A stretch of DNA of 64,000 nt. It comes from Cohaesibacter celericrescens. GTDB taxonomy: Bacteria > Pseudomonadota > Alphaproteobacteria > Rhizobiales > Cohaesibacteraceae. Location of the stretch: contig NZ_PKUQ01000022.1 of the NCBI RefSeq assembly GCF_002866925.1, positions 352,402 to 416,401 of the forward strand. Reading direction: 5' to 3'. Below, piece after piece: positions 1 through 10,076 of this stretch. How positions within the stretch are numbered: the stretch's first letter is position 1; every line of letters begins with the position of its first letter. A program made the translations under genes and the position numbers. The notes below the pieces were generated by a model. It made no database searches and was not told the origin of the DNA. It worked only from the letters and a program-made list of their open reading frames with translations.

Positions 1-771
1 TTCTACAAAGCGGGCAGCCCAAGCTGTAATAACCTCGGCAGCGTAGATGGCATCATCCTTATTGGTCAGCAGATGATCTGCAGTATCGAGCGAGACAAAA
101 CTCTTGGGGTGTTTTGCAGCAGTAAAAATCTCGGCAGCATTCTCGATTCCGACAGTGTCATCAATCGGAGAATGAAGCACCATTAGTGCCTTGTTCATAT
201 TGCCTATCTGATCGGCAAGGCTGTGTTGATCCAAATCTTCGAGGAACTGTTTTTTGATTGTAAACGGCCGCCCCGCCAAACTGACCTCAGCTTCGCCATT
301 GGCTTCAATCTCATTCAATTGGCATTTGAAGGAATGCTCGATGTGATTGACGTCAGCGGGAGCACCGATCGTTGCCACGGCCTGAACTTCTGGAATTTTC
401 GCTGCAGCAGCCAGAACGGCAGCTCCACCCAATGAGTGGCCGACCAGAAGACTAGGGCCAGCAATGGCTTCACGCAAGGTATCGGCTGCGCGGACGAGAT
501 CATCAATATTGGAAGAAAAATTGGTATCGGCAAAGTCGCCTTCAGAGGTCCCTAGTCCGGTGAAGTCAAACCGCATCACCGCAAACCCTTTGCTTGCCAA
601 TTGTGTGGCAATGTGTTTGGCAGCAAAAATATCTTTGGAACAGGTGAAACAATGCGCAAAAATAGCAGTTGCGCGAATTGGACCAGTTGGCAATTCCAAA
701 CGTGCCTGAAGCGCATCGCCCAATGCGCCTTCAAAGCTCAATCTTTGTGTCGACGTTGCGTTTTTCGCCAT
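1..771 (-). CDS. Alpha/beta hydrolase, N-terminal part (probable hydrolase-OsmC fusion), cut by the window edge
   Basis: An open frame of 257 codons runs from ATG at 771 to the window edge without a stop. The translation is a serine hydrolase of the alpha/beta fold: GHSLGG with nucleophile Ser113, an acidic residue in SPIDD (about 204-205) and His233 in TADHLL form the triad, and an [12 protein letters not shown] stretch lies at about 67-78. This type of hydrolase is commonly the N-terminal half of a bifunctional alpha/beta hydrolase-OsmC protein of about 400 residues. The OsmC half would lie outside the window, so the fusion is inferred. It is probably a cytoplasmic enzyme of unknown substrate. 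It faces the end of the ccm operon on the same strand, about 97 bp downstream of ccmH. Confidence 0.85.
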   Translation of the reverse strand, partial: MAKNATSTQRLSFEGALGDALQARLELPTGPIRATAIFAHCFTCSKDIFAAKHIATQLASKGFAVMRFDFTGLGTSEGDFADTNFSSNIDDLVRAADTLREAIAGPSLLVGHSLGGAAVLAAAAKIPEVQAVATIGAPADVNHIEHSFKCQLNEIEANGEAEVSLAGRPFTIKKQFLEDLDQHSLADQIGNMNKALMVLHSPIDDTVGIENAAEIFTAAKHPKSFVSLDTADHLLTNKDDAIYAAEVITAWAARFVE

Positions 772-867
772 ACTTCCACCCCTATCTCACATATAGAATT
801 CAAATAGAAACAGAGGCTATCCGGACCCTGTCGAATACTATTTAGGGGTATTGATCTGAATTACCAA

Positions 868-1380
868 TCAAGCATTGCTCTCGTCAGATAATATTTTCTT
901 GAGGCGGCTTCGTTCTTCGTCACTAAGGGTTTCGGAGCCGGCCTCTTTGGCTTTGTCTGCCACTTGCTTGTTTTTGCGATAAAGGCGGAAAATACCAAAA
1001 ATGCCAAGTATCAAAACAAGCGGACCAAAGCTCCACAATATCAAATTCTTTGACGAAAATGTCGGTTTGAGCAGCACGAATTCACCGTACCGACTAACGA
1101 GAAAGCTTTTGGCCTCTGCGTCCGTATCCCCCGCCACCAAACGCTCTCGCACAAGAATTCGCAAATCTTTAGCCAGTGGCGCATCAGAATCATCGATCGA
1201 CTGGTTCTGACAGACCAAGCAGCGCAGCCCTGTTGAAATTTCTCTGGCTCTTGCTTCCAGCGCAGGGTCATCCAAAACCTCATCTGGGTTCACAGCATAA
1301 GCCTGCGATACAGTTAGTGCTGCCGCAAACATCAAAAAAACTGCAATCAAGAAACGAGGCAACCACATCGATTTCATCAT
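868..1380 (-). CDS. ccmH: Cytochrome c maturation protein CcmH (CycL)
   Basis: The protein is a membrane-anchored thiol-disulfide protein that keeps apocytochrome c CXXCH cysteines reduced for haem ligation in the periplasm. About 170 residues hold a signal/anchor, then LRCLVCQNQS with the redox CXXC, and a C-terminal membrane segment (LILWSFGPLVLILGIFGIF). This is the usual short CcmH layout. A TTG further upstream (1392) could also open the frame, but the ATG at 1380 follows GGGAAC and gives a normal signal peptide. It is the last gene of ccmI-ccmE-ccmF-ccmH, 33 bp after ccmF. Confidence 0.93.
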   Translation of the reverse strand: MMKSMWLPRFLIAVFLMFAAALTVSQAYAVNPDEVLDDPALEARAREISTGLRCLVCQNQSIDDSDAPLAKDLRILVRERLVAGDTDAEAKSFLVSRYGEFVLLKPTFSSKNLILWSFGPLVLILGIFGIFRLYRKNKQVADKAKEAGSETLSDEERSRLKKILSDESNA

Positions 1381-1413
1381 ATTTGTTCCCAATAAAGTGA
1401 CAAGCCTGTCATC

Positions 1414-3399
1414 CTAAGCCGTGCTCGCGGCATGCTTGGCTCGACCTTTACGAGCTGGTGCACCAATGCGCAGTCTTCGGTCGGTCAAGGAAATACAGCC
1501 ACCCAAGAACATAACAACGGAGCCAAGCCAAATGAATGTCACCCAGGGTTTGTAATATACACGCACGGCAATGCCACCATCTTTTTGCTTGTCACCTAAT
1601 GACATGTAAAGTTGTGTCACGCCCCAATTGGTGTAGATCGCCGTTTCCGTAGTGGGCATATTGCGTGTGGTATAGACCCGTTTAGTTGGATGTAATTCTG
1701 TGACAAACTTATCGTCTCGGGTGATATTGAAAGTACCCGCCAAATCAACATAGTTGAACTCAGCACTTTCCTTAAAGCCCTCAAATTCAAATGTGTAACC
1801 CGATAGGGTTTCTTTATCTCCCGGCTTCATCACAACAATGCTTTCTGTTTGATAGGCACTTGCCACAATCAAACCAAGCACAGTCATTCCAAGACCAAAA
1901 TGTCCGAATGCTGTCCCCCAAACAGTGCGTGGAAGCCCAAGCAAACGTGCCAATGATATTTTGAAGGGTAGCTTAAACAGGCCAATTCGGAGCTGAATTT
2001 CAGACAGCGCTCCTATCATGACCCAAACAGCCAGACCGATTCCAAGTGGGGCAAGGGTAGAGCCACCTTCAATCAATGAATAGCAGAGGATGATAGCAAA
2101 CAGCGTGCCCCCGAACGCGATATAAAGGCGCTGGGTTGCTGCAATCAGGTCACCGCGCTTCCACGCCAAGAGCGGTCCAATTGGAACAGCCAGAAGCAAT
2201 GGGATCATCATTGGCCCAAATGTTGCGTTAAAGAATGGTGCGCCAACCGAAATCTTGGCTCCGGTGATTGCTTCTAACGCTAAGGGATAAAGCGTGCCAA
2301 CCAGCACCGCAGCAGTCGCCGCGGACAAAAACAGATTGTTGAGCACCAGCGCCCCTTCACGCGAGATGGGCGCGAATACGCCGCCCTGGCGCAACAAGGG
2401 CGCGCGCCAAGCAAACAAGGTCAACCCACCCCCAATGAATGCAACAAGCAATGCAAGAATAAAAACACCACGCGAAGGATCTGTCGCGAATGCGTGAACC
2501 GATGTCAAGACACCCGAGCGGACAAGGAAAGTACCGAGCAGCGAAAGAGAGAATGTAAGGATCGACAATAGAATTGTCCAAACCTTCAGGGCACCGCGTT
2601 TCTCCATAACAACGGCGGAATGGAGCAATGCTGTTCCACTGAGCCAAGGCATAAAAGAGGCATTTTCTACGGGATCCCAGAACCAGTATCCGCCCCACCC
2701 AAGTTCGTAATAGGCCCAATAGGACCCCATTGCGATGCCAAGGGTTAATAAGCCCCAAGCGACCAACACCCACGGACGCACCCACCGTGCCCACGCAGCA
2801 TCAATGCGGCCTTCAAGCAGAGCCGCAATAGAAAATGCAAATGCGATAGAAAAGCCAACATAACCGAGATACAAAAGCGGTGGGTGTATCGCGAGCCCGA
2901 TATCCTGCAAGATTGGATTAAGGTCGCGCCCTTCAATTGGCGCATTGGCAATGCGGTGAAACGGATTTGAAGTGAACAATACAAACAACAGAAAAGCGGC
3001 CGTAATCCAGCCTTGCACCGCTAGAGTATTTGCTTTCAGTTTTGGTGGCAGATTGCGTCCGAATACTCCGACCATGGCCCCAAAAATCACCAAGATGAAG
3101 ACCCAGAGCAACATAGAGCCTTCATGATTGCCCCAAACTGATGTGTATTTAAACAATAACGGCATCGATGAATGGCTGTTTTCATAAACATTCTGAACGG
3201 AAAAATCAGATGTAACATACGCGTGGGTTAGAGCTGCAAATGCAAGGCCCACAAAAAGAAACTGGGTTACAGCAATTGGACTTGCGACGGCCATCATCCG
3301 TGAGTCGTTCACTCGGGCTCCCCAAAGTGGAACAACAGACTGAACAAGGGCCAAGGCAAACGCCAGCACAAGCATGTAATGGCCTAGTTCAATGATCAT
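1414..3399 (-). CDS. ccmF: Cytochrome c haem lyase subunit CcmF (CycK)
   Basis: CcmF is the polytopic haem lyase of system I cytochrome c maturation, joining haem delivered by CcmE to apocytochrome. About 661 residues contain many membrane helices and the WWD-type haem-handling loop, seen as WGGYWFWDPVENASFMPWL. The frame is open upstream to 3438, but the family normally starts at the M-I-I-E-L-G-H motif. That ATG (3399) has a GGGAGAG ribosome site 7 bp before it, so I chose it. It lies between ccmE and ccmH in a single operon. Confidence 0.95.
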   Translation of the reverse strand: MIIELGHYMLVLAFALALVQSVVPLWGARVNDSRMMAVASPIAVTQFLFVGLAFAALTHAYVTSDFSVQNVYENSHSSMPLLFKYTSVWGNHEGSMLLWVFILVIFGAMVGVFGRNLPPKLKANTLAVQGWITAAFLLFVLFTSNPFHRIANAPIEGRDLNPILQDIGLAIHPPLLYLGYVGFSIAFAFSIAALLEGRIDAAWARWVRPWVLVAWGLLTLGIAMGSYWAYYELGWGGYWFWDPVENASFMPWLSGTALLHSAVVMEKRGALKVWTILLSILTFSLSLLGTFLVRSGVLTSVHAFATDPSRGVFILALLVAFIGGGLTLFAWRAPLLRQGGVFAPISREGALVLNNLFLSAATAAVLVGTLYPLALEAITGAKISVGAPFFNATFGPMMIPLLLAVPIGPLLAWKRGDLIAATQRLYIAFGGTLFAIILCYSLIEGGSTLAPLGIGLAVWVMIGALSEIQLRIGLFKLPFKISLARLLGLPRTVWGTAFGHFGLGMTVLGLIVASAYQTESIVVMKPGDKETLSGYTFEFEGFKESAEFNYVDLAGTFNITRDDKFVTELHPTKRVYTTRNMPTTETAIYTNWGVTQLYMSLGDKQKDGGIAVRVYYKPWVTFIWLGSVVMFLGGCISLTDRRLRIGAPARKGRAKHAASTA

Positions 3400-3495
3400 T
3401 GCGTCTCTCCCATTCTGGGCAATATCGCTTGGTTTCAAGCTGTGGATATTTCGTCAATAATTCAAGTTTCAAAACTTGGTACAATAGCTTTTTGC

Positions 3496-3951
3496 TTAGT
3501 TGGCTTTTACTTCGCCTTCTTCACCCTGCCAATGCCCCTGCTCTTTCAGAGCATCTGCAACTTCTTTTGGCATATAAGTTTCATCATGTTTGGCAAGCAC
3601 TGTGTCTGCAGCAAACGTACCATCTGAACTAAGAGTTCCTTCGGTAACGACCCCTTGCCCTTCTCGAAACAAATCGGGCAGAATGCCTGTGTATGCGACT
3701 TTCACATCAGCACCACCATCTGTAACCACAAAAGATACCTCTGTACCTTCCCCACGAACCACAGTTTCCTCTTTAACCAACCCTCCCAAGCGAATACGCT
3801 GGCCTGGTTTCACACCTTTTTCCACCACATCAGAGGGGCTGTTGAAGAATACGATCTGGTCCTGAAGTGCAAAAAGAATGAGACCGACGGCTGCGAAAAG
3901 AACCGCGCCTGCACCGCCAATCATTATCATACGGCGTTGTTTTCTGGTCAT
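3496..3951 (-). CDS. ccmE: Haem chaperone CcmE (CycJ)
   Basis: CcmE carries haem covalently in the periplasm and passes it to CcmF. The 151-residue protein has one N-terminal anchor (about 8-28), a beta-barrel OB-fold domain, and the haem-binding HXXXY motif with His122 and Tyr126. Length and layout are normal. It lies 78 bp after ccmI and 96 bp before ccmF on the same strand. Confidence 0.95.
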   Translation of the reverse strand: MTRKQRRMIMIGGAGAVLFAAVGLILFALQDQIVFFNSPSDVVEKGVKPGQRIRLGGLVKEETVVRGEGTEVSFVVTDGGADVKVAYTGILPDLFREGQGVVTEGTLSSDGTFAADTVLAKHDETYMPKEVADALKEQGHWQGEEGEVKAN

Positions 3952-4029
3952 GAGGAGTGATCCTTTTTTCGTCTCTTACTATTGTGAGCGACTAAATACT
4001 CATCGAGATGATTTGATGTCGCATGCGTC

Positions 4030-5277
4030 TTACTGATTAATCGATACACCCAATGACCGCGCGGCCGCTTTGACTTTTTCTAATCCACCAACATCTGACT
4101 GAAGAGCGCTAAGCGCCTTGGTTACGGTTTTTACAGCCATATCCGGGCGGTTTAGAACCAGTTCTGCGCGGATTAGTTTAACCCATTCATCAGCAGTTCC
4201 GCCTTCATCATTCAAACGATCAGCAAGCCGAGACACCATATCTTCGACCATTTGCATTCGATCCTCAGACGTCATCTCTGCAGCGGCTTTGATATCTTCA
4301 CTCGAAGGCCCAAGAGAGCTCTCGCCAGACTCGGAACCAGGGCTCAACTCATTCGATTTCTGCGATGTTTCTGAGCTTTCAAGCTCATCAAAATTTTGAA
4401 GCCGTTTGTTCAACGTAGAAATTTGGTTTTTGGCAAAGGGAACCCATGGCGCCTCTGCTTCAGAATCCTGTATCAAAGCATTCCAAGCATCAATCGCATC
4501 TCGTTCACGGCCTTGCTGCCCCAAGGCGATGGCCAAAAAGAAACGGGGCTTGGGTGCATTTGCATCAAGCTGATTGGCACGCTGAAACAAGCTGAATGCG
4601 TTTTTAGAGACCACACCGGCTTCTCGAACAACGATGGCCTCACCAAGATTTGCCAAGTTATCGACCGTTTCACCTTCCAATCGCACAACATTTCCAAATG
4701 CTTGGACTGCTTCATCGGACCGACGCATTGACAGGTAAATTGGAGCCAATTTCTTCCAGCCTTGGAGATCATCCGGATTTTGCTTTAGCTTTAACTCAGC
4801 CGACGCCACTAATTCCGTTAAACTCTGCTCTTCGGGTGCTTTTTGTAGACGTGACGCCAATGGTTGGCTTTGGATCGAAGGAGACCCAAGTACAAAATAC
4901 AAACCAGCAGAAACGAACGGGATAACCAACAAAACAATGATGACGGCGATTCTCGTATTGGCAGAAATCTTACCAGCTGTAAGTTTGGGGCTTTTTTTAT
5001 ATTTTCCATCGCGTGCGGACGACGCCTCTGAGGCCTCTTGATCAATAACCGATTGCGCGTTCAACATTCGGCGAGCAACTTCAGCCCGCGCGGCTTCAGC
5101 TTCTTTTTCCTCTATCAAACCACGTTCCACGTCGCCGTCGATTTCTTTGAGTTGTGATTTGTAAATCGTCAAATCATATTCATCGGCACTCGCATTCGCA
5201 CGCGCTTTACGCGTCAATGGAATAATAACTACGGAGACAGAAATAGCGGTCAAAACAGCCGCAATAATCCAAAACAT
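4030..5277 (-). CDS. ccmI: Cytochrome c maturation protein CcmI (CycH)
   Basis: CcmI holds apocytochrome c for the haem lyase. The protein (about 415 residues from the ATG at 5277) starts MFWIIAAVLTAISV, as the family does, with a first membrane helix, a cytoplasmic leucine/charged stretch (QLKEIDGDVERGLIEEKEA), a second helix at about 112-132, then a periplasmic TPR region. The C-terminal part is rich in Ser and Glu before a last helical segment. An upstream in-frame ATG at 5313 adds 12 residues that do not look family-like. It is the first gene of the ccm operon. Confidence 0.93.
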   Translation of the reverse strand: MFWIIAAVLTAISVSVVIIPLTRKARANASADEYDLTIYKSQLKEIDGDVERGLIEEKEAEAARAEVARRMLNAQSVIDQEASEASSARDGKYKKSPKLTAGKISANTRIAVIIVLLVIPFVSAGLYFVLGSPSIQSQPLASRLQKAPEEQSLTELVASAELKLKQNPDDLQGWKKLAPIYLSMRRSDEAVQAFGNVVRLEGETVDNLANLGEAIVVREAGVVSKNAFSLFQRANQLDANAPKPRFFLAIALGQQGRERDAIDAWNALIQDSEAEAPWVPFAKNQISTLNKRLQNFDELESSETSQKSNELSPGSESGESSLGPSSEDIKAAAEMTSEDRMQMVEDMVSRLADRLNDEGGTADEWVKLIRAELVLNRPDMAVKTVTKALSALQSDVGGLEKVKAAARSLGVSINQ

Positions 5278-5625
5278 ATAGGTCCAACTCTCACTCAGGT
5301 CTGGCCAAAGCATTTATCTTTTCGCAGAGAAGTCAAATTAACTCATGTTCATCTGCAAAAAGAATGCTCTTTTTCTGTCAAATTCACTATTTCTAATATT
5401 TGATGTTTATTCAGTCTTGCACTCACGAACCTTGCCTACCCTCCGATTGTGACTAAGATCAGACCGAGTAATGCATATTTCAAAAGTGCTAAATTTGAGA
5501 ACCGTGTAGAGGAAAAACCGAGATAAACACGCGTCCATACTCAATCGACAGCTTGTCAAAGCTTCGGTAGTTTACTGTAGGGCGGTTATATTTGAGATGA
5601 AAAGAGAATCGTTAGCACACTAAAA
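5278..5625. other. Intergenic region upstream of the ccm operon
   Basis: This 348-bp AT-rich stretch separates the start of ccmI from the end of the next same-strand gene. On the minus strand a TTGACA hexamer occurs at 5381-5376, but the matching -10 is weak, so a ccm promoter here is only likely from position. I see no RNA gene, repeat or convincing small ORF. Confidence 0.4.
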
Positions 5626-7023
5626 CTAGGCTTCAGCAGCGCGCATTTCCTGAACCGACGCAGCAGCTTTTAATTGTCTGCGGAATGCAGCAGCATATGC
5701 GTCGTCGAATAAATTCTTTGCGAAAATCACAGCCGTTTCGCCAAGTACCTTACAGATCTCGGCATCAGATCCAACGGCCAACCTTGTGCGTTCGATTAAA
5801 GACGTCGTTAAAATTTCAAACGACTGATCGAGTTCTTTACGAATACGACCGATAGGGCCATTCAAAGCAATGCAGTCTTTCATCCGTTCGGCATTATGGA
5901 ACAGTAAAACGGCGCGCTCCGCGTCCTGCAACAGGTTTTGATCAGCAAATTCCTGTGCACCATTTTTAGGCGCACGTAGGGCCTTTCTTACAAGGCCAGG
6001 GGTCGATTCTATCTCAGTTTCCAGTAATTCCGAAAGCTTGGTTTTCATGCTCGTAATCGCTTTGCCCCAAGCACATTGAACAGAAATGTCCATTTCCGCA
6101 TCCATATATTTGGCAAGCGAGCGCCAGGTCGATAGATGTCTCAAGCAAGTTTCGAACTCGGATGGTTGGCTTAAACATTTTTCAAACTGTGCAAGATTTG
6201 CTTCCATGTCGGCCAAAACCTGCACTATGGCCGGGGCATACACTGTAGCAGCAACCTGAATGGCGTCATCCGACCCCCCCAATTTAGTCGCCAGTTGAAT
6301 CTTGAGTTTTTGACTGCTCAAACGTTTGGAAATTGCTGAAAATAGCCAACAAGCTTTCATCGGTGCTTGCTGGGTATATTTCGACACCAACTTGTAAATT
6401 TCCTCACCCTCTGGTGTGGACCAACTACTCAACTGGGCAGGCATTCTGGATAGTATTGGTGCCAATGGTGAGAGTTGCTCCCCACAAGCAAGGATATCAA
6501 TCAGATCGTGATAGACATGGACGCCACCAAGATGATTTGCGATCTTCTGTTCTCCACCCATCTCATTCAGAACGGATTTAAGGTATTTTGAGATTGCAGG
6601 AACTAATTCATCCCGAAGCGCCGTCCCCTGCTTCACCAATTCATCATCACTTAAGCCATTGCACGCTTTCTGCAATTTAGCTTTCTGCTCAGCAGTAACA
6701 ATGTCTCTCATGACCCATGCCCAAATCACATCGTGGGATGAGGGGCTTATGCAAGCTTGCGTTTTTCGAACATGATCAATACCTGAGGTGAAGACCGCAG
6801 CTGCTCGAAAAAACTCTTTTTTTGCATATTTTTCTAGAGGAATGTCCGGCGTATTTTCTTTCAAAATGTCGTTGAGCGCAGCCAGTATCATATCCGAAGC
6901 CGCATCGCTTGTGCCGTCGCGCTGGCTCTTCTCCAGACTCCGCAAGAGCAAACCCTGCGCACTATCAGACAAAGTTGAAAGATATAGAGACAGTTTCTCT
7001 CTCAGCTTTTCAATGCCCGCCAT
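5626..7023 (-). CDS. Conserved-looking helical protein of unknown function
   Basis: I do not recognise this protein. About 465 residues, mostly helical by composition, without signal peptide, membrane segments or a known catalytic motif, so probably cytoplasmic. An N-terminal heptad-like region (EKLREKLSLYLSTLSDSAQ) and several Cys and His residues are visible. ATG at 7023 is preceded by GGAGTGA; an ATG 18 bp upstream (7041) is less well placed. The coding frame is long with normal composition, so the gene is real. It stands alone between the lipoprotein gene and the ccm operon, giving no contextual clue. Confidence 0.75.
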   Translation of the reverse strand: MAGIEKLREKLSLYLSTLSDSAQGLLLRSLEKSQRDGTSDAASDMILAALNDILKENTPDIPLEKYAKKEFFRAAAVFTSGIDHVRKTQACISPSSHDVIWAWVMRDIVTAEQKAKLQKACNGLSDDELVKQGTALRDELVPAISKYLKSVLNEMGGEQKIANHLGGVHVYHDLIDILACGEQLSPLAPILSRMPAQLSSWSTPEGEEIYKLVSKYTQQAPMKACWLFSAISKRLSSQKLKIQLATKLGGSDDAIQVAATVYAPAIVQVLADMEANLAQFEKCLSQPSEFETCLRHLSTWRSLAKYMDAEMDISVQCAWGKAITSMKTKLSELLETEIESTPGLVRKALRAPKNGAQEFADQNLLQDAERAVLLFHNAERMKDCIALNGPIGRIRKELDQSFEILTTSLIERTRLAVGSDAEICKVLGETAVIFAKNLFDDAYAAAFRRQLKAAASVQEMRAAEA

Positions 7024-7138
7024 TCGGTCACTCCGAACCATAATTCCAAACCTTTATTTCAATCTCTATTTAAGGCTTGTAAACTCTTAAAATTTTCTAT
7101 CTTACGTCAATTTTTTACGAATTATTTGCAATGTTTAA

Positions 7139-7170
7139 ACAAAAAAGGAGCCCTCAAGAAGAGAGCTCCT
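7139..7170 (-). terminator. Rho-independent terminator of the glycine-zipper lipoprotein gene
   Basis: An inverted repeat (AGGAGC-C-CTC / GAG-A-GCTCCT) is followed on the minus strand by a run of T (A-run at 7141-7146 on the plus strand). It begins about 28 bp after the stop of the lipoprotein gene. Confidence 0.8.
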
Positions 7171-7198
7171 AATCCAATAACCAAATCTAATTTGATAA

Positions 7199-7672
7199 CT
7201 AGCCAACGGGTTTCCAAGTGCCATCGCTCTGGCGACAAGCTTGACCGCGTGCGGTCTCTGGTTGACCATCGATATAGATTGTGTGTGTGTAGTCGCGACA
7301 TGTAAGATTATTGGTCGTGTAGGCTTGTGTTGGAACAATCTGACCACGGTTGCCCGTGTCTGGGTTGTTCCATGTTACAGGTGAACCTGCACGCCCATAT
7401 TCCAATGCGTTGTTCTGCGCCTGATAAGCGTACCGCTGATCATTTTCGTCCATCATTTTACCGATAGAGGATCCTGCAAGAGCGCCCAGAGCCGAACCCG
7501 CAGCAATGGCAAGAATCCGGCCGTCGCCACCTCCGATTTGGCTCCCGAGCACACCACCAGCAACAGCACCCGTTAAACCACCAAAGGTTTGCTTTGGACC
7601 CATGCCTGTGCCCTGACATCCAGCCAGAGCCAAGCCCATGACGGTGACGATTGCGATTGAATTCATTTTCAT
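7199..7672 (-). CDS. Glycine-zipper outer-membrane lipoprotein, 17-kDa surface antigen type
   Basis: The 157-residue protein starts with a lipoprotein signal ending in LALAGC (acylated Cys about residue 19), followed by a glycine-zipper membrane segment (GLTGAVAGGVLGSQIGGG, then GSALGALAGSSIGKMMDEND). The C-terminal domain has QNNALEYGRAGSPVTWNNP and a C-R-D-Y-T-H-T segment typical of RT0821/17-kDa antigen-like proteins. It probably sits in the outer membrane with a structural or stress role. It is monocistronic, with its own terminator. Confidence 0.85.
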   Translation of the reverse strand: MKMNSIAIVTVMGLALAGCQGTGMGPKQTFGGLTGAVAGGVLGSQIGGGDGRILAIAAGSALGALAGSSIGKMMDENDQRYAYQAQNNALEYGRAGSPVTWNNPDTGNRGQIVPTQAYTTNNLTCRDYTHTIYIDGQPETARGQACRQSDGTWKPVG

Positions 7673-7943
7673 TAGTAGCCCCTATTTCTTTCCGCGAGGA
7701 TCTGCAAAGATCCATATATTACGTTGTTTCTGCCCTGCAAGATACATCCTAGGGCTGCGGATCAATGATTGTTAGATGGATAAGGTCAGGCACCAACCAA
7801 GGATCAAATTTATCCGCACCAATTCTATTATCTCAGAACTAGCCATTCAATCTAAACATTTAGACATTTTAATAGCTCTTGATCATGTCGAAATTTTGTC
7901 AAGAAAACCGATACTGCTTGATGCTTTTCGCATACGATAAAGA

Positions 7944-9353
7944 TTAAACATCCAATGCTGGCAATATTAGAGTTGCGCAAATGCCGCCCAAGTCCGAGCG
8001 TTCCAAGGTGAATTGGCCTTGATAGAGCACGGCCATTTCCTCAACAATAGAAAGCCCTAGTCCAGTCCCAGGTTTGCTTTCGTCAAGGCGTTGTCCCCGT
8101 TGCATTGCAACATCCATATGCACATCACTCATACCTGCACCATCATCTTCCACCAAAATTGTAAACCAACCATTTTTGTCTGAAGCTGTTGTATGGTGTG
8201 ATTTGGATAATGTCTTTGGTCTGCCACGCAACAGTGTCACCTTGACTGCGGTGTCAGCCCATTTGCATCCATTGTCGATAAGGTTGCCAACCAGTTCCTC
8301 TAAATCCTGTTTTTCCCCGCGAAAACTGATATCCTCGGTATCTTCACAAAGAAGTTCAATTTTCTGAGACCCATGAATTTTGCGCATCACTTCCACCAGC
8401 TTATCCAAGACAGGATAGGCAGGAGTAACGCTCCCGATAACATTTCGGCGCGCAGCCATTCTTGCTCTCTCGAGATACATTTGAATTTGATCTCGCATAA
8501 CATCGGCCTGCTCGCTGAGCATTTTGCCTTTTGGTCCGTCTAAATGACGAACCTCATTGGTGATTACGGAGAGAGGAGTCTTCAGAGCGTGCGCTAGATT
8601 GCCAACTTGTGTCCGCGCCCGTTCCAATGTGTCCTTGTTTGACGCAATCAAAATATTGGCTTCATTGACCAATCCGGAAACTTCATCCGGATAGCTCCCT
8701 TCTATCGATGAAGCTTGACCTTCGGCTACATATCGGACCTGTTGCCTTAATATATTCAACGGGCGTAATGCAGTGCGTACCAGAAAAAAGGTAACAGCAA
8801 GGAGCGTGGCCCCGAAAGCCACCATAATCAACCAGGCTTTTTTCTGAAAATCGGCAACCTGATCATTCAAGTCTTCAGCGTTACCTGTTACCCGCATTAT
8901 ATAGTTTTCGGTTTGAGAAAATGATATCCTTCGCTCCAGAATACGAAGTCTTTTATCACCCGGGCCATAACCGTAAACACGCAAACCAGAACCGATGTCG
9001 CCTGCTTTTGACTTTTCGGCATCTAGTTTTAAGCCCCCACCGACCAATGATGCAGAGGCCAGCAGAATTTCACCAGAAGAGGCATTGCTCAGAGTCCAAT
9101 ACCACCCGGATAGTGGCAACTCATACCGCGGTTCCCCCAGATTTTTGGGGGCGACAAGAGGGTCGGAAGATAAAAGTTGACCCGCCAGCTCGCCAACGAG
9201 GATCTTTAGCACTATATCCAACTGTTCATCAAAACCCTGCTCAGCAGATGTGCGAAAAAAGGATGTCAAAACGAGGCCTGACGCAAAAGCGACTGCAATT
9301 GCCCAGATAGACGCGTTGAGTAGCAGATATCGAGTGATAGACTTCATTTTCAC
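7944..9353 (-). CDS. Membrane sensor histidine kinase, FeuQ/PhoQ-like
   Basis: The 469-residue kinase has helices at about 10-30 and 172-192 around a periplasmic sensor, a HAMP-like segment, the phospho-acceptor motif NLAHALKTPLSV with His255, an N-box (LIDNGCKWA), and G-boxes DDGAGM and GTGLGL. This is the PhoQ/FeuQ layout. Its start overlaps the stop of the response regulator by 4 bp, showing co-translation. In rhizobia FeuQ controls FeuP in the envelope/osmotic response and is itself inhibited by a small periplasmic protein; that role here is inferred. Confidence 0.88.
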   Translation of the reverse strand: MKMKSITRYLLLNASIWAIAVAFASGLVLTSFFRTSAEQGFDEQLDIVLKILVGELAGQLLSSDPLVAPKNLGEPRYELPLSGWYWTLSNASSGEILLASASLVGGGLKLDAEKSKAGDIGSGLRVYGYGPGDKRLRILERRISFSQTENYIMRVTGNAEDLNDQVADFQKKAWLIMVAFGATLLAVTFFLVRTALRPLNILRQQVRYVAEGQASSIEGSYPDEVSGLVNEANILIASNKDTLERARTQVGNLAHALKTPLSVITNEVRHLDGPKGKMLSEQADVMRDQIQMYLERARMAARRNVIGSVTPAYPVLDKLVEVMRKIHGSQKIELLCEDTEDISFRGEKQDLEELVGNLIDNGCKWADTAVKVTLLRGRPKTLSKSHHTTASDKNGWFTILVEDDGAGMSDVHMDVAMQRGQRLDESKPGTGLGLSIVEEMAVLYQGQFTLERSDLGGICATLILPALDV

Positions 9354-10018
9354 GACTTGCTCGGAGCAACCATATTGTAACCCAAGCCTCGCACAGTCTG
9401 AATGACATCAACACCCAGTTTTTTACGTAGCCGACCGATGAAAACTTCAATCGTGTTTGAATCACGATCAAAATCTTGATCATAAAGGTGCTCAACCAAT
9501 TCTGTACGAGAGATTATCTTACCCTGATGATGCATTAAGTAGGAAAGCAGTCGGTATTCATGAGAAGTAAGCTTCATCGTCTGCCCATCAACGGTCACCC
9601 GTCCGGAACGCGCATCAAGGCGCACAGGGCCGCACGTAATTTCGTTTGAAGCCAAACCGACAGATCGTCTGACAAGAGCCCTCAATCGGGCAACCACTTC
9701 TTCAATATGAAAGGGCTTGGCAACATAGTCATCGGCACCAGCGTCAATTCCCTGAACCTTATCGCTCCAACGATCTCTTGCTGTCAAAATGAGCACCGGC
9801 ATAGTGCGCCCGTTGCGTCGCCATGCCTCAAGAACGCTTATGCCATCCATGTTTGGGAGGCCGATGTCCAGTACGACAGCGTCATAAGGCTCTGTATCAC
9901 CCAAAAAGTGGCCTTCTTCACCATCGAAAGCACAATCAACAACATAGCCGTTGTCTTCCAATTCTTCTTTGAGCTGGCGATTCAGCTCTGTATCATCTTC
10001 TACAACCAGTATCCGCAT
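9350..10018 (-). CDS. OmpR/PhoB-family response regulator, FeuP-like
   Basis: The 222-residue protein has an N-terminal receiver (acidic pair EDD at 7-9, phospho-acceptor Asp51 in VVLDIGLPNMDG, K at about 101 in the VAKPFH segment) and a C-terminal winged-helix DNA-binding domain (LTSHEYRLLSYLM ... EVFIGRLRKKLG). It is the partner of the overlapping kinase gene. FeuP is the closest named rhizobial protein by gene order and type, but sequence alone does not settle orthology. Confidence 0.9.
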   Translation of the reverse strand: MRILVVEDDTELNRQLKEELEDNGYVVDCAFDGEEGHFLGDTEPYDAVVLDIGLPNMDGISVLEAWRRNGRTMPVLILTARDRWSDKVQGIDAGADDYVAKPFHIEEVVARLRALVRRSVGLASNEITCGPVRLDARSGRVTVDGQTMKLTSHEYRLLSYLMHHQGKIISRTELVEHLYDQDFDRDSNTIEVFIGRLRKKLGVDVIQTVRGLGYNMVAPSKS

Positions 10019-10076
10019 TTCGCACCCTTTAAATTACCATCCGTTTGAACGACAAAATCGTTCCCTTTCTTTTTAA

